Source: JBGPIK01 sp041484845 (GTDB taxonomy: Bacteria > Desulfobacterota > Binatia > UBA9968). From it: a stretch of 56,210 nucleotides of DNA. The stretch spans positions 1 through 56,210 of the forward strand of contig JBGPIK010000004.1 of the NCBI GenBank assembly GCA_041484845.1, read 5' to 3'. Positions within the stretch are counted from its first letter, which is position 1; every line of letters begins with the position of its first letter. Below the pieces are notes generated by a model. That model was not told the DNA's origin. It was given only the letters and a program-made list of their open reading frames with translations, and did no database searches. A program made the position numbers and the translations under genes. Of the stretch, positions 7,899 to 19,272 are shown in pieces.

Positions 7899-9998
7899 CT
7901 AGGCTTTTTCTTGATGTTCGCCGGTTTGCCGAGCTTTGGCTTCCTTGATCACTTTCTCTGCCAGATGCGGCGGCACCTCTTCGTAATGAGAAAACTCCAT
8001 ATGGAACTCGCCGCGTCCGCTGGTAATGGACCGCAGATCCACCGCATATTTCAAAACCTCGGCCATCGGCACCCTCGACTTGATGACTTGACTGTGTCCT
8101 TTGGTATCCATTCCAAGAACCTTGCCTCGGCGGCTGTTGAGATCGCCGATGACATCGCCCATACAATCATCGGGCACGGTGACTTCCATAGTCATAATCG
8201 GCTCGAGAATGACCGGCTTTGCCTTCTCGACCGCATTTTTAAACCCCATGGAACCGGCGATTTTAAATGCCATATCGGAAGAGTCGACATCATGATAGGA
8301 ACCGTCATAAAGCCTGACGCGAACATCGACCATGGGATATCCCGCGAGAACGCCTCCGGCCATCGCCTCTCTTATTCCCTTTTCCACCGCTGGAATATAG
8401 TTTCGCGGAATCGCGCCACCGACGATTTCGTCGACGAATTCAAAGCCTTTACCGTGCGGTAAGGGTTCAATCTTGAGCCAGGTGTCGCCGTATTGCCCTC
8501 GTCCGCCGGATTGCTTCTTTAACTTTCCCTGGGCGCTGGCACTGCTGCGGATGGTTTCTTTGTACGGCACCTTCGGCGCCTTGAGAACAACCTCCGCGCC
8601 ATACTTCCGCTTCAACTTCTCAACAACGATCTCAATGTGTTGCTGCCCCATGCCCGAGAGGATGAAGTCTCTCGTCTCTTCGTCGCGATGCACTGCGATA
8701 GTCGAATCTTCTTCCATAATCCTGTGCAAACCCTGGGGCACCTTCTCCTCATCGGCTTTGCTTTTTGGCTCGAGAGCGAAAGACATAACCGGCGAAAAAT
8801 GAATGGGTCCGTCATATTGAATCGGCGCCCTTTCGTCGCACAGCGTGTCTCCCGTGGCTACGTCTTTTAGCTTAGCCGCTGCCACGATCTCACCCGCCGT
8901 TGCCTCCTTCATCGGTTCTTGCTTCTTGCCGTCCAATCGAAACATGTGTCCGATTCTTTCCTTCGACTCTTTATTGGGATTATAACAGGTCATATCGGAG
9001 GCAAGCTTTCCAGAGATGACGCGCATAACAGACAATTTTCCCGCGAAGGGATCAATAATGGTTTTGAAAACATAGGCGGAAAAAGGAGCGGCCGGATCTT
9101 GAGATCGTTGTTCAACCTCCCCGGTCACCGGGTTCTTCCCCTCCATGGAGTCCTCGTCGGCGGGCGAAGGCAAATAATCAAGAACAGCGTCCATCAGTTG
9201 GTGGATTCCCACTTGACGGGTGGCCGAACCGTACAGAATGGGAAAGAGTTTTCCTTGCCGGTTGGCGTCACGAATAGCTTTCTTTAGCTCGTCCGAAGAG
9301 AGTTCCTTTCCATCAAGATATTTTTCCAATAGCTCGTCGTCAGTTTCCGAAACCCCTTCCATGAGCTTCAGCCGCAGATCTTGAGCGCTGTCTTGCAAAT
9401 CCCGTGGAATATCAGATTCCGCATATTTGCCGCTATCCGACTCGTAAAGATAGGCTTTCATGGAAAGAAGGTCGACCACCCCTCTGAACTCGGGGCCGAT
9501 ACCAACGGGCAACTGGAGATGGACTCCTTTGGCTTCAATGCCTTCAAGGAGTGAATCGACGCGTTCAACGACATTGCCTTGTTCATGATCGACTTTGTTG
9601 ACAAACAGCAAGCGACTGATTCGGTTATTATTGGCTTGCTGCCATAACCGTTGGGATTCCACTCTGAGGCCGGCGGAAGCATTGATGACAAATACGGCTC
9701 CGCCAAAAGCGCGCATACAATTAATGGCGTCGGCTAAAAACGTCGCATAACCGGGGGTGTCGATTAGATCAAAACGGAATTTCTTCCAGGTTAAAGAATG
9801 AAAAGCCGTCGAAATCGAGACGTGATGTTTAATCTCCTCCGGCTCATAGTCTAATACCGATGTGCCGTCTTGAACTCGCCCCAATCGCTGAGTCGTTCCC
9901 GCCGCAAACAGCATCGCCTCTCCCAACGATGTTTTTCCGGATCCTCCTTGACCTAAAATGCCGATGTTTCGTAATTTATCGATTTCCGCTACAGCCAT
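7899..9998 (-). CDS. Elongation factor G-like GTPase (EF-G2 type)
   Basis: A 699-residue translational GTPase with the full EF-G domain order: G domain, domain II, then III, IV and V. The P-loop is GQGGSGKT (16-23) rather than AHIDAGKT. Switch II is DTPGY with Tyr84 where canonical EF-G has the catalytic His, and G4 is NKVD. These features mark the EF-G2/FusA2 paralogue group, whose members are not the main elongation factor and can have different GTPase behaviour. No ribosomal protein or tuf genes are nearby, which also argues against the canonical fusA locus. It is a minus-strand gene downstream of coaX, separated by 22 bases. Confidence 0.88.
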   Translation of the reverse strand: MAVAEIDKLRNIGILGQGGSGKTSLGEAMLFAAGTTQRLGRVQDGTSVLDYEPEEIKHHVSISTAFHSLTWKKFRFDLIDTPGYATFLADAINCMRAFGGAVFVINASAGLRVESQRLWQQANNNRISRLLFVNKVDHEQGNVVERVDSLLEGIEAKGVHLQLPVGIGPEFRGVVDLLSMKAYLYESDSGKYAESDIPRDLQDSAQDLRLKLMEGVSETDDELLEKYLDGKELSSDELKKAIRDANRQGKLFPILYGSATRQVGIHQLMDAVLDYLPSPADEDSMEGKNPVTGEVEQRSQDPAAPFSAYVFKTIIDPFAGKLSVMRVISGKLASDMTCYNPNKESKERIGHMFRLDGKKQEPMKEATAGEIVAAAKLKDVATGDTLCDERAPIQYDGPIHFSPVMSFALEPKSKADEEKVPQGLHRIMEEDSTIAVHRDEETRDFILSGMGQQHIEIVVEKLKRKYGAEVVLKAPKVPYKETIRSSASAQGKLKKQSGGRGQYGDTWLKIEPLPHGKGFEFVDEIVGGAIPRNYIPAVEKGIREAMAGGVLAGYPMVDVRVRLYDGSYHDVDSSDMAFKIAGSMGFKNAVEKAKPVILEPIMTMEVTVPDDCMGDVIGDLNSRRGKVLGMDTKGHSQVIKSRVPMAEVLKYAVDLRSITSGRGEFHMEFSHYEEVPPHLAEKVIKEAKARQTGEHQEKA

Positions 9999-10020
9999 AA
10001 CCGTGGGTTTCCCCCTTTCA

Positions 10021-10815
10021 CTACTTTTGCGCTCTTGCTTTTATTTCCTGCACAGAATTCCTTTCGTAAATGATGCGCAGCCCCTCGAGTGTAAGGAATT
10101 CATCAACTTCACTGATGGTGGAGCATTCAGAGGCAACCAGAGGAGCCAGGCCTCCGGTCGCCACAACCTTAGCGTCAACGCCGATCTCTTTCTGCATCCG
10201 TTGAACGATGCCATCGACCAGTCCGACATACCCATAGAAAGTTCCCGCCTGGATCGAGTGTACGGTGTTCTTACCAACGATTTCTTTGGGCTTCACGATC
10301 TCGATCCGCGGCAGTTTGGAGGCGCGTTGGACCAAAGCTTCCAACGAGATCAACAGTCCCGGCGCGATCGCGCCGCCGACGTATTCGCCTTTTTTCGATA
10401 TAAAATCGACCGTGGTGGCCGTGCCGAAGTCCACCACGATGCAGGCGTTTCGGTATTTCTCGTATGCCGCGATGCCATTGACAATACGGTCCGCGCCAAC
10501 GTCTTTTGGACTGTCGTACAATATCGGCATTCCGGTCTTAATGCCCGGCCCGACCATCAGAGGCTCAAGTTTGAAGAACTTCAGCGCCAGCTCTTGCGTG
10601 ACACTCACCATGGGCGGGACTACACAGGAGGCGACAACGGCTCGAATCTGGTCGCGCTGAAAGCCTTCGGCCGCGACCAAATGCGAAATAATAACTCCAT
10701 ACTCGTCTGCTGTTCGTTCCGCTTGCGTAAACAAACGCCAGTGGGTGACGAGCTGTCGCCCCTCGTAAAGCCCGAGAACGATGTTTGTATTCCCAATATC
10801 GATAGCCAGTAGCAT
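10021..10815 (-). CDS. coaX: Type III pantothenate kinase
   Basis: About 264 residues. Phosphorylates pantothenate in the first step of coenzyme A synthesis. It belongs to the acetate/sugar kinase (ASKHA) fold: MLLAIDIGNTNIVLGLYEG is the phosphate-binding motif, DVGADRIVNGIAAY and VVDFGTATTVDFI are further conserved CoaX blocks, and GGAIAPGL follows. I use the ATG at 10815. A TTG at 10824 would give three more residues and start immediately after the birA stop. The birA-coaX order is common in bacteria and here forms one minus-strand operon with nadC and valS upstream. Confidence 0.93.
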   Translation of the reverse strand: MLLAIDIGNTNIVLGLYEGRQLVTHWRLFTQAERTADEYGVIISHLVAAEGFQRDQIRAVVASCVVPPMVSVTQELALKFFKLEPLMVGPGIKTGMPILYDSPKDVGADRIVNGIAAYEKYRNACIVVDFGTATTVDFISKKGEYVGGAIAPGLLISLEALVQRASKLPRIEIVKPKEIVGKNTVHSIQAGTFYGYVGLVDGIVQRMQKEIGVDAKVVATGGLAPLVASECSTISEVDEFLTLEGLRIIYERNSVQEIKARAQK

Positions 10816-10824
10816 ACTCGTCAA

Positions 10825-11664
10825 TCAGTCCATCAAGGGAATCACGTCACCGGCAAGAACGCGATGATATTGGCCACCGTCGCCCTCAACAATCAACGCC
10901 CCGTCTCTATCGATTCCTTTGGCGACGCCCACAAGCGCCTCATCGCCCATTTCGACCCGCACTCGTTTGCCGCGAAAATTGAAGTGCGCTTCCCATCGCG
11001 GGGCTATCGCGTCAAAACCCACCTCTCCGAGAATTCCATAGCACCGGTCGAGGTCTTGAATCAATCTCCCGAGAAACGCCTCACGGCTCACCGTTTTTCC
11101 GGCGCACTCCATAAGAGAAGTCGCGCGCCGGCGAATCGCGTCGGGCATGAGCGCGTGAGGAAAATTGAGATTTACACCGATTCCTAGAATGACATAATTA
11201 ACTCTTTCCGCGGTAATCGAAGATTCAGTCAGGATACCCGCTAATTTCTTGCCACGGAGCAATATATCGTTGGGCCATTTGATGCCCGGCGGATCGGGAG
11301 CAAAACGAGCGACGGTATCCGCCAAGGCAACAGCCGCCATTAACGTGATTTGCGCGGCATGGGCCGGTGGCAGTTTGGGCCGAAGGACAATGGAAAGGTA
11401 AAGATTAAGGAAAGGGGGCGACACCCAACTTCGGCCCAGACGACCCCGGCCGCGGGTTTGTTGCTCCGCGATGACGATTTCTCCTTCCAAAGCGCCGTTT
11501 TCCGCCAGTTGCCGAGCATGCCTGTTCGTGGAATCAATTTCCAAATAATAATGAAGCTTAACGCCGAGGCGTCGATAGACCCAGCTGCTGGTAATGTCGT
11601 GCAGCTGAAGCCGCCGAGATTTGTCGTCTCTCGCCTTATTTTTATCAGGATCGGTGGCGGTCAT
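10825..11664 (-). CDS. birA: Biotin-[acetyl-CoA-carboxylase] ligase
   Basis: A 279-residue biotin protein ligase that attaches biotin to the carboxyl carrier protein. The biotinyl-AMP loop GRGRLGR and KWPNDILLRGKKLAGILTE are present, followed by a C-terminal SH3-like domain. The N-terminal DNA-binding winged helix of bifunctional E. coli BirA is absent; the first ~40 residues are polar and charged. It is therefore a monofunctional (class I) ligase and should not repress biotin genes. Its start overlaps the last 20 bases of nadC. Confidence 0.93.
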   Translation of the reverse strand: MTATDPDKNKARDDKSRRLQLHDITSSWVYRRLGVKLHYYLEIDSTNRHARQLAENGALEGEIVIAEQQTRGRGRLGRSWVSPPFLNLYLSIVLRPKLPPAHAAQITLMAAVALADTVARFAPDPPGIKWPNDILLRGKKLAGILTESSITAERVNYVILGIGVNLNFPHALMPDAIRRRATSLMECAGKTVSREAFLGRLIQDLDRCYGILGEVGFDAIAPRWEAHFNFRGKRVRVEMGDEALVGVAKGIDRDGALIVEGDGGQYHRVLAGDVIPLMD

Positions 11665-12505
11665 TCATCGTGATCTTCATATTGAAATCGACCACCGGGG
11701 CCGAATGTGTTAATGCGCCCGAAGAAATGAAATCGACGCCCGTTTCGGCGACTTGGCGAATGCTTTCCAGCGTGATCCCTCCCGAGGCCTCCACCCAAGC
11801 GCGCTTATTGACCAACCGAACCGCCTCGGCCATCTCTGCGATTGTCATATTGTCGAGCATGATCACGTCCGCCCTTGCGTCAACGGCTTCTTGGACCTGT
11901 TTAAGATTACCCGCTTCAATTTCGACTTTGGCCATGAAAGGGGCATGGCGCCTTACGGCTTTAACCGCGTCGCCGATCGATCCTGTCGCCTCAATATGGT
12001 TGTCCTTGACCAACGCGGCATCGTATAGACCGATGCGGTGATTCGTGCCCCCGCCCATCCGGACCGCATACTTTTCCAAAGTTCGAAGCCCAGGCGTCGT
12101 CTTTCTCGTATCCAAAACCTTACACGGAAAGTCTTTCACGGCATCTACATATTTTCTAGTTAGCGTGGCGGTTCCCGATAACCTTTGCAGAAAGTTGAGC
12201 GCCGTTCGCTCCCCAAGCAACAATGCCCGGACCGGGCCCTCGGCTTCCGCGACAACTGTACCTTGTCGCACCGACGTGCCGTCTTTGGTCAAAAGTCGGA
12301 CCTGGAGTTTGGGATCGATAAAATAAAAAATTCGATCCAACAAAACCAAACCGGCAACGACTCCCTCTTTCTTCGCGCGGAACAGGCCTTTGCCTTGAGA
12401 CTCCGCGGCGATGGTCGCCATGGTCGCCAGATCGCCGGCGCCGATGTCTTCATCGAGCGCATCGCGAATAAGCCTCTCAATTTGGGGACTGACAAGGATA
12501 TCCAT
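11645..12505 (-). CDS. nadC: Nicotinate-nucleotide pyrophosphorylase
   Basis: A 286-residue quinolinate phosphoribosyltransferase making nicotinate mononucleotide for NAD synthesis. Recognisable blocks include ALDEDIGAGDLAT, GERTALNFLQRLSG, LDTRKTTPGLRTLEKYAV, MGGGTNHRIGLYDAALVKDNH and VEASGGITLESI. I chose the ATG at 12505 instead of the longer frame because a strong AAGGAGG ribosome site precedes it by a few bases and the domain starts there. nadA and nadB are not in the window. It lies 4 bases after valS. Confidence 0.94.
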   Translation of the reverse strand: MDILVSPQIERLIRDALDEDIGAGDLATMATIAAESQGKGLFRAKKEGVVAGLVLLDRIFYFIDPKLQVRLLTKDGTSVRQGTVVAEAEGPVRALLLGERTALNFLQRLSGTATLTRKYVDAVKDFPCKVLDTRKTTPGLRTLEKYAVRMGGGTNHRIGLYDAALVKDNHIEATGSIGDAVKAVRRHAPFMAKVEIEAGNLKQVQEAVDARADVIMLDNMTIAEMAEAVRLVNKRAWVEASGGITLESIRQVAETGVDFISSGALTHSAPVVDFNMKITMNDRHRS

Positions 12506-12509
12506 AGCC

Positions 12510-15257
<2,748 letters not shown>

Positions 15258-15277
15258 AAACTTTGCGTTCTGTTGGG

Positions 15278-15766
15278 CTATATCTTTTTGCGCTTGGGCG
15301 CGTCTTGAACAACGTCCACCAGTTCGATCACTTCGGCTTTCACGATTTTCTCATTGACCACGGCATGAACGGTGGGGCGCTCTTTTTGATCCCGTGCCGG
15401 AGCACTTCCCTTGCGTATCGTTTTCGCTGATTCGCCAAGACATTCTGCCACCGCCTTTTGGAGGCTTTGCCTGCTGATGGGTCTCTTAACCACGACTAAC
15501 TTTTCTCGCGTTGGCACTAACGAAGAATCACCGGTGTCAATCCATATCATCGGCACCTTCCACGCTTGCAGCGACACCATCGCCTGGGCCGTAAGTCCAT
15601 GGGTTTCCCGTAATGACGCGGCATCAATGATCACCGCATCCACATCTTTGATCTCGCCGAACTCGGGAATGACAGGCGTCATGCGAGTTTGGTATTGCGG
15701 GAACAACGAAAGGGCAATAGCGTGCTGCAACATTTTATGCGGTTGAATAACCAAAATCGTATCCAT
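15278..15766 (-). CDS. Receiver-like hypothetical protein
   Basis: About 162 residues from the ATG at 15766 (MDTILVIQPHKMLQHA). The first ~110 residues have an alternating beta/alpha pattern resembling a CheY-like receiver: an early hydrophobic strand, VDAVIIDAASL where the phospho-Asp strand would fall, VPMIWIDTG and LVVVKRPISRQSLQKAV, which mimics the conserved KP motif and last helix. The tail is charged and ends KRKKI. Whether an Asp is phosphorylated is unclear, and no kinase or output domain is adjacent. Function unknown; it precedes valS on the same strand by 20 bases. Confidence 0.6.
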   Translation of the reverse strand: MDTILVIQPHKMLQHAIALSLFPQYQTRMTPVIPEFGEIKDVDAVIIDAASLRETHGLTAQAMVSLQAWKVPMIWIDTGDSSLVPTREKLVVVKRPISRQSLQKAVAECLGESAKTIRKGSAPARDQKERPTVHAVVNEKIVKAEVIELVDVVQDAPKRKKI

Positions 15767-15795
15767 CGTAGTTAAACAGCTAATTATAACTAATC

Positions 15796-15824
15796 TTGAC
15801 AACCTTTCGGCCCCACGCTACATA
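15796..15824 (+). promoter_or_regulatory. Putative promoter of tRNA-Leu
   Basis: A perfect TTGACA (15796-15801), a 17-base spacer and TACATA (15819-15824), followed by a GC-rich discriminator, about 33 bases before the tRNA. The -10 is weak, but position and -35 fit a stable-RNA promoter. Confidence 0.5.
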
Positions 15825-15856
15825 AAGGGGGGAAGGCCTCGGCCTTTTACTCCGGC

Positions 15857-15943
15857 GCGAAAGTGGCGGAACTGGTAGACGCGCAGGATTCAGGATCCTG
15901 TGGGGTTACACCCGTAGGGGTTCGACTCCCCTCTTTCGCACCA
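15857..15943 (+). tRNA. tRNA-Leu (CAG)
   Basis: An 87-nt class II tRNA. The acceptor stem GCGAAAG pairs with CTTTCGC and the CCA end is encoded. The anticodon stem-loop CAGGA-TTCAGGA-TCCTG reads anticodon CAG. A long variable arm follows, and the T arm is AGGGG-TTCGACT-CCCCT. It closely resembles the E. coli CAG tRNA-Leu. Confidence 0.97.
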
Positions 15944-16177
15944 ACGAAAACTTATTTATCATACAAGTCTCGCTTTCTCTAACGTCAATACGCTCCATCC
16001 TTCGGCATCAAACAACGCCTCATGAACTAGTCCCTGAATCCCGTTAAGATAATAGGCTCGGGCTGGTGTAAACGAGGAGCAGCGGGCTGGCAAGCGGCGA
16101 CGTTAGCGTTCTTTTCGGCTATTCAAATTAAGATGAGATCGACGGCTATGGGTTGCGACCTTGATTCAAAACGACCG

Positions 16178-16540
16178 ATGAAAACTTCGCAGAAACTTCT
16201 GCTGACATTCGCTTCGGTGCTGATCATCGGCGCCTGCTCGAAACAATCGGACACTCCGTCGGAAAAAGTTTCCGACCGGGATAGGGGCAGAGCCGTATTC
16301 GTCGCTAATTGCGTTGCGTGCCACAACAATGATCCATCCAAAGACGGACCTATCGGCCCTGCCATCCAAGGGTCAGCGAAACCATTAATTGAAGCCAGGG
16401 TGCTGCGCGGTGGCTATCCGCCGAATTACACGCCTAAACGCCAGACCAAGATAATGCCGCAGTTGCCATTCCTGGAGCCGGAGATCCCTTACCTAGCGGC
16501 CTATTTGGCGACTGAATCAGCCCAACAAACCAAGAAATAA
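16178..16540 (+). CDS. Lipoprotein monohaem cytochrome c
   Basis: A 120-residue class I c-type cytochrome. Residues 1-19 are a lipoprotein signal with a lipobox-like IIGAC (Cys20). The haem site is CVACH (45-49), and Met93 in TKIMPQLP is the likely sixth ligand. It should be anchored to a membrane facing the periplasm and carry electrons. I chose the ATG at 16178 because the longer frame from 16133 would bury the signal peptide. It overlaps the 3' end of the convergent PuuD-like gene by 24 bases, which suggests a functional pair because PuuD proteins normally carry their own cytochrome domain. Confidence 0.85.
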   Translation: MKTSQKLLLTFASVLIIGACSKQSDTPSEKVSDRDRGRAVFVANCVACHNNDPSKDGPIGPAIQGSAKPLIEARVLRGGYPPNYTPKRQTKIMPQLPFLEPEIPYLAAYLATESAQQTKK

Positions 16541-17215
16541 AAGGTAAAAGACTCCTGTCAAAACAAAGCCGGTCCAAAGAGCGCCCGAAACGGAGTCCAG
16601 CGGCTTTTTCATTGAACCTTGAGTTCCCACCAAAGCATTGACTTCGACGGCCGCGACGATGATCAGCGCAAGTAACCAGAACACGCCTGTTGCCGGGCTC
16701 GTTCCAACCAGAGAGGGATAGTGGCTTGCGGCCCCCATAAAGAACAGCATGGGTATGGAAAATACAGTGTTTGTCCGAGAAGTCAGCCCCGATCGACGAC
16801 CGGCTCCAGCGGCCGCAGGTAGTGCCTGCCCCCCTTGTGCTACTTGATTGGCCGACGCGATTACGATTTGCTGCTTGGGCCAGATAACGAGCCAAACATT
16901 AAGGAACATGATTGTGCCCATCAGACCACCCAAACTAATCGTAATTCCATAAGACGAATGGTAGAAGAGCCCGCCACCCATTTCACCCATACGCATTGAA
17001 TACATTAAAATGCCGGCCAGGAAAGTGAACATCGCGCCCCAGCGAAACCACCATAAGGCGCGCGGAACTAATTTCTGTATCGCGCCGGTACGTACGGGCG
17101 CTTCCGTTTCGGCAAAAAAGGGCGTCTGCACGAAATTGAAATAATAAAGGATACCGATCCAGGTTATCCCCGCCAAAAAATGAATCCAGCGGAGAAAAAA
17201 ATGAGCAACTTCCAT
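16517..17215 (-). CDS. PuuD/urate oxidase N-terminal-like membrane protein
   Basis: A 232-residue polytopic membrane protein with about six hydrophobic helices. It starts HFFLRWIHFLAGITWIGILYYFNFVQ, the pattern I associate with the membrane domain of urate hydroxylase PuuD (Urate_ox_N, formerly DUF989). Full PuuD proteins have a C-terminal cytochrome c domain; this one ends after the last helix and lacks a CxxCH. The convergent neighbouring gene encodes a separate cytochrome c. A strong ribosome site (AAGGAGGGG) precedes the ATG. Urate metabolism genes are not visible, so substrate assignment is uncertain. Confidence 0.75.
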   Translation of the reverse strand: MEVAHFFLRWIHFLAGITWIGILYYFNFVQTPFFAETEAPVRTGAIQKLVPRALWWFRWGAMFTFLAGILMYSMRMGEMGGGLFYHSSYGITISLGGLMGTIMFLNVWLVIWPKQQIVIASANQVAQGGQALPAAAGAGRRSGLTSRTNTVFSIPMLFFMGAASHYPSLVGTSPATGVFWLLALIIVAAVEVNALVGTQGSMKKPLDSVSGALWTGFVLTGVFYLLFLGLLG

Positions 17216-17517
17216 ATTTATCCCCTCCTTCTACCTTTGACCCACCAACTCCGGGCCGATTACATTTACTTGTGAAATGTATATATTAACGGAGAGTTGT
17301 CTTTGTCAAGGAAAAACGAATGGGTTTGTACCTGGCAGCTAAGCGCGCCCCTCTTTCAGGAGACGGCGTTGAGCTTGAACTGTTTATGGATCTATGCCAT
17401 TTTGCCTCCTAGTCTTTTCAAGCATTTCGCGGAGCCCTTCTGATTCAAGAGCCAAAACCTAGGCCAGTTGAAACTCGCCCGGCTTCTGCGCCTGCAATTG
17501 AGCGCAGAATTCCTTCG
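17216..17517. other. Divergent intergenic region
   Basis: No gene seen. It holds a minus-strand promoter for the PuuD-like gene at 17280-17309. A TTCTGCGC/GCGCAGAA inverted repeat at 17484-17509 lies just before the TTG start of the polyprenyl synthase. Confidence 0.6.
17280..17309 (-). promoter_or_regulatory. Putative sigma70 promoter of PuuD-like gene
   Basis: On the minus strand a perfect TTGACA (17304-17309) and TATATA (17280-17285) are 18 bases apart, roughly 60 bases upstream of the ATG at 17215. Confidence 0.6.
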
Positions 17518-18483
17518 TTGTCAGAGGCTGGCGACCCATTTAGCTATGTCAGCAAGGAACTCGATCTAGTGGAACAAAGTTTGGCTCGAGCCATAAGATC
17601 GCGGGAACAGTCATTGACCGATATCGCCGCGCATTTAATCGAAGGTGGCGGCAAACGGGTGCGACCGATGGTCACGCTCTTGGCATTTCTGGCTTTTGGC
17701 GGGAAACGGACGAAGGATATCGTCGAGATTGCGACTGCGATTGAATTAATCCATACGGCCACGCTGCTCCACGATGACATCATTGACGGAGCCGAAACCC
17801 GGCGAGGCAAAGAATCCGCCTACAAAAAATTCGGCCTTAAATCAACGTTGGTGGCTGGTGATTTTCTTTTCATAAAAGCCTTCGAATTTGCCGGCAAATT
17901 CGACGAGACCGTGGTTCAGTGGACGGCGGATGCCTGCGCTCTGTTGACCGAAGGTGAAATGCTGCAGGGATTCTTTAATCGTAATCGTGCCGTAACTTTG
18001 GACGATTATGTTGAAATCGTAAAACGGAAAACCGCTTCGCTGTTTCAAACCGGCGCTAAAGTAGGCGCCTACCTTGCCGGCGCCAGTTCTTCACTGGTTA
18101 AAGAGACCGAGCGTTACGGCCTCAATATGGGAATCGCTTTTCAGATGATTGATGATATTTTAGATGTCGTCGGCCACGTTGAACTCCTGGGTAAAGCTAC
18201 AGGCATGGATTTGCGCGATGGCAATCCCTCATTACCGATCATTCTTGGGTTGCAGAACGGCCAAGCGGCCGTGTGCGAAGCCTTCGAGCAGGCCCGCCCG
18301 ACGGAAGCGCAAATTGAAGCAGCTTTGAGCGCCATTAAGTCCGGACCGGCTATTCCACGGGCGAAGTCACTCTCCAAGCGCTACGCCGAAGAAGCGCTTA
18401 AATCGATCAAGAAATTGCCTCCATCGCTTTATCGCAATGGGCTGAAGACGCTCGTACAGCTGATTATCGACAGAGACTTCTGA
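17518..18483 (+). CDS. Polyprenyl diphosphate synthase
   Basis: A 321-residue trans-isoprenyl diphosphate synthase. The first aspartate-rich motif is LLHDDIIDGAETRRG (~81-95) and the second is FQMIDDILDVVG (~211-222), with GGGKRVRP upstream. It should chain isopentenyl diphosphate units into a long polyprenyl tail. Placement directly before a ubiE/menG methyltransferase indicates quinone side-chain synthesis (octaprenyl-like). The start is a TTG with no strong ribosome site, so the exact N-terminus is uncertain. Confidence 0.9.
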   Translation: MSEAGDPFSYVSKELDLVEQSLARAIRSREQSLTDIAAHLIEGGGKRVRPMVTLLAFLAFGGKRTKDIVEIATAIELIHTATLLHDDIIDGAETRRGKESAYKKFGLKSTLVAGDFLFIKAFEFAGKFDETVVQWTADACALLTEGEMLQGFFNRNRAVTLDDYVEIVKRKTASLFQTGAKVGAYLAGASSSLVKETERYGLNMGIAFQMIDDILDVVGHVELLGKATGMDLRDGNPSLPIILGLQNGQAAVCEAFEQARPTEAQIEAALSAIKSGPAIPRAKSLSKRYAEEALKSIKKLPPSLYRNGLKTLVQLIIDRDF

Positions 18484-18534
18484 GCTAAGCTAAAGTCAGA
18501 TTGTCATTCCTTTCATAATTTACAGTTTAAGTTA

Positions 18535-19269
18535 ATGGTCCCGGAAAATCCGCGCGATTACGCAATTCAGCGCATGTTTGATCGAATTGCGAGGCGCTAT
18601 GACCTGCTCAATCGGGTCATCAGCCTCCGCCTCGACACGTGGTGGCGGAATCAAGCCATTCGAACCGTGTTGAACGGCGATCATCCTCTCATTTTAGACC
18701 TTGGCGCCGGCACCGGGGATCTTACTTTCGCCGCGGCCAAGGCGAGTCACGGTAATGGTCGGATTGTCGGCCTCGATTTTTCGCCCCGCATGCTGAGCGT
18801 CGCACAAGAAAAAAAATCGCGGGCCGCGCACGGAGATAAAACCCATTTTGTGCTCGGCAGCGCCCTGCTTCCGCCCTTTAAAGATGATGTCTTTGATGGT
18901 GTGATGACGGCCTTCGTGCTGCGTAATGTTTCTAATCTGCCGCTTTTCTTTGGGCACGCTTTTCGAGTGCTGAAGCCCGGAGGCAGATTTGTTTCATTGG
19001 ATATGTTTCCGCCGTCGCAAGGTTGGTTCTCGGCGCTCTATGGTCTTTATTTTTATCATCTAATGCCGTGGTTAGGCGGGCTGCTGGCCCGCGATCCTAG
19101 CGCCTATAAGTATCTTTCAGAATCCGTGAGACAATTTGATTCTCCCAGCGACATCGCTGACGTGATGCGCGGCTGTGGTTTCGAGCGAGTCGCCGTGCGA
19201 CGATTTCTGAATGGCGCCGTTTGCATCCACGTTGCTGAAAAAATATATAAATCGCTGAGCTCCGTATAG
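18535..19269 (+). CDS. ubiE: Demethylmenaquinone/ubiquinone C-methyltransferase
   Basis: A 244-residue class I SAM methyltransferase of the UbiE/MenG family. It has the N-terminal signature MFDRIARRYDLLNRVISLRLD, the SAM-binding LILDLGAGTGDLTFA, VGLDFSPRML, FDGVMTAFVLRNV and the C-terminal LNGAVCIHVAEK. It methylates the quinone ring late in menaquinone and/or ubiquinone synthesis. It lies 51 bases after the polyprenyl synthase and 3 bases before the next membrane protein, so the three genes probably form one operon. Which quinone is made cannot be decided here. Confidence 0.92.
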   Translation: MVPENPRDYAIQRMFDRIARRYDLLNRVISLRLDTWWRNQAIRTVLNGDHPLILDLGAGTGDLTFAAAKASHGNGRIVGLDFSPRMLSVAQEKKSRAAHGDKTHFVLGSALLPPFKDDVFDGVMTAFVLRNVSNLPLFFGHAFRVLKPGGRFVSLDMFPPSQGWFSALYGLYFYHLMPWLGGLLARDPSAYKYLSESVRQFDSPSDIADVMRGCGFERVAVRRFLNGAVCIHVAEKIYKSLSSV

Positions 19270-19272
19270 TTT

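Noticed and set aside
15979..16106. CTAACGTC/GACGTTAG inverted repeat after tRNA-Leu
   Set aside because: Only 8 bp with a ~112-base loop, expected by chance in a window this size.
17484..17509. TTCTGCGC/GCGCAGAA as a terminator
   Set aside because: It lies just upstream of the polyprenyl synthase start with no upstream plus-strand gene and no T-run; kept only as a leader hairpin note.
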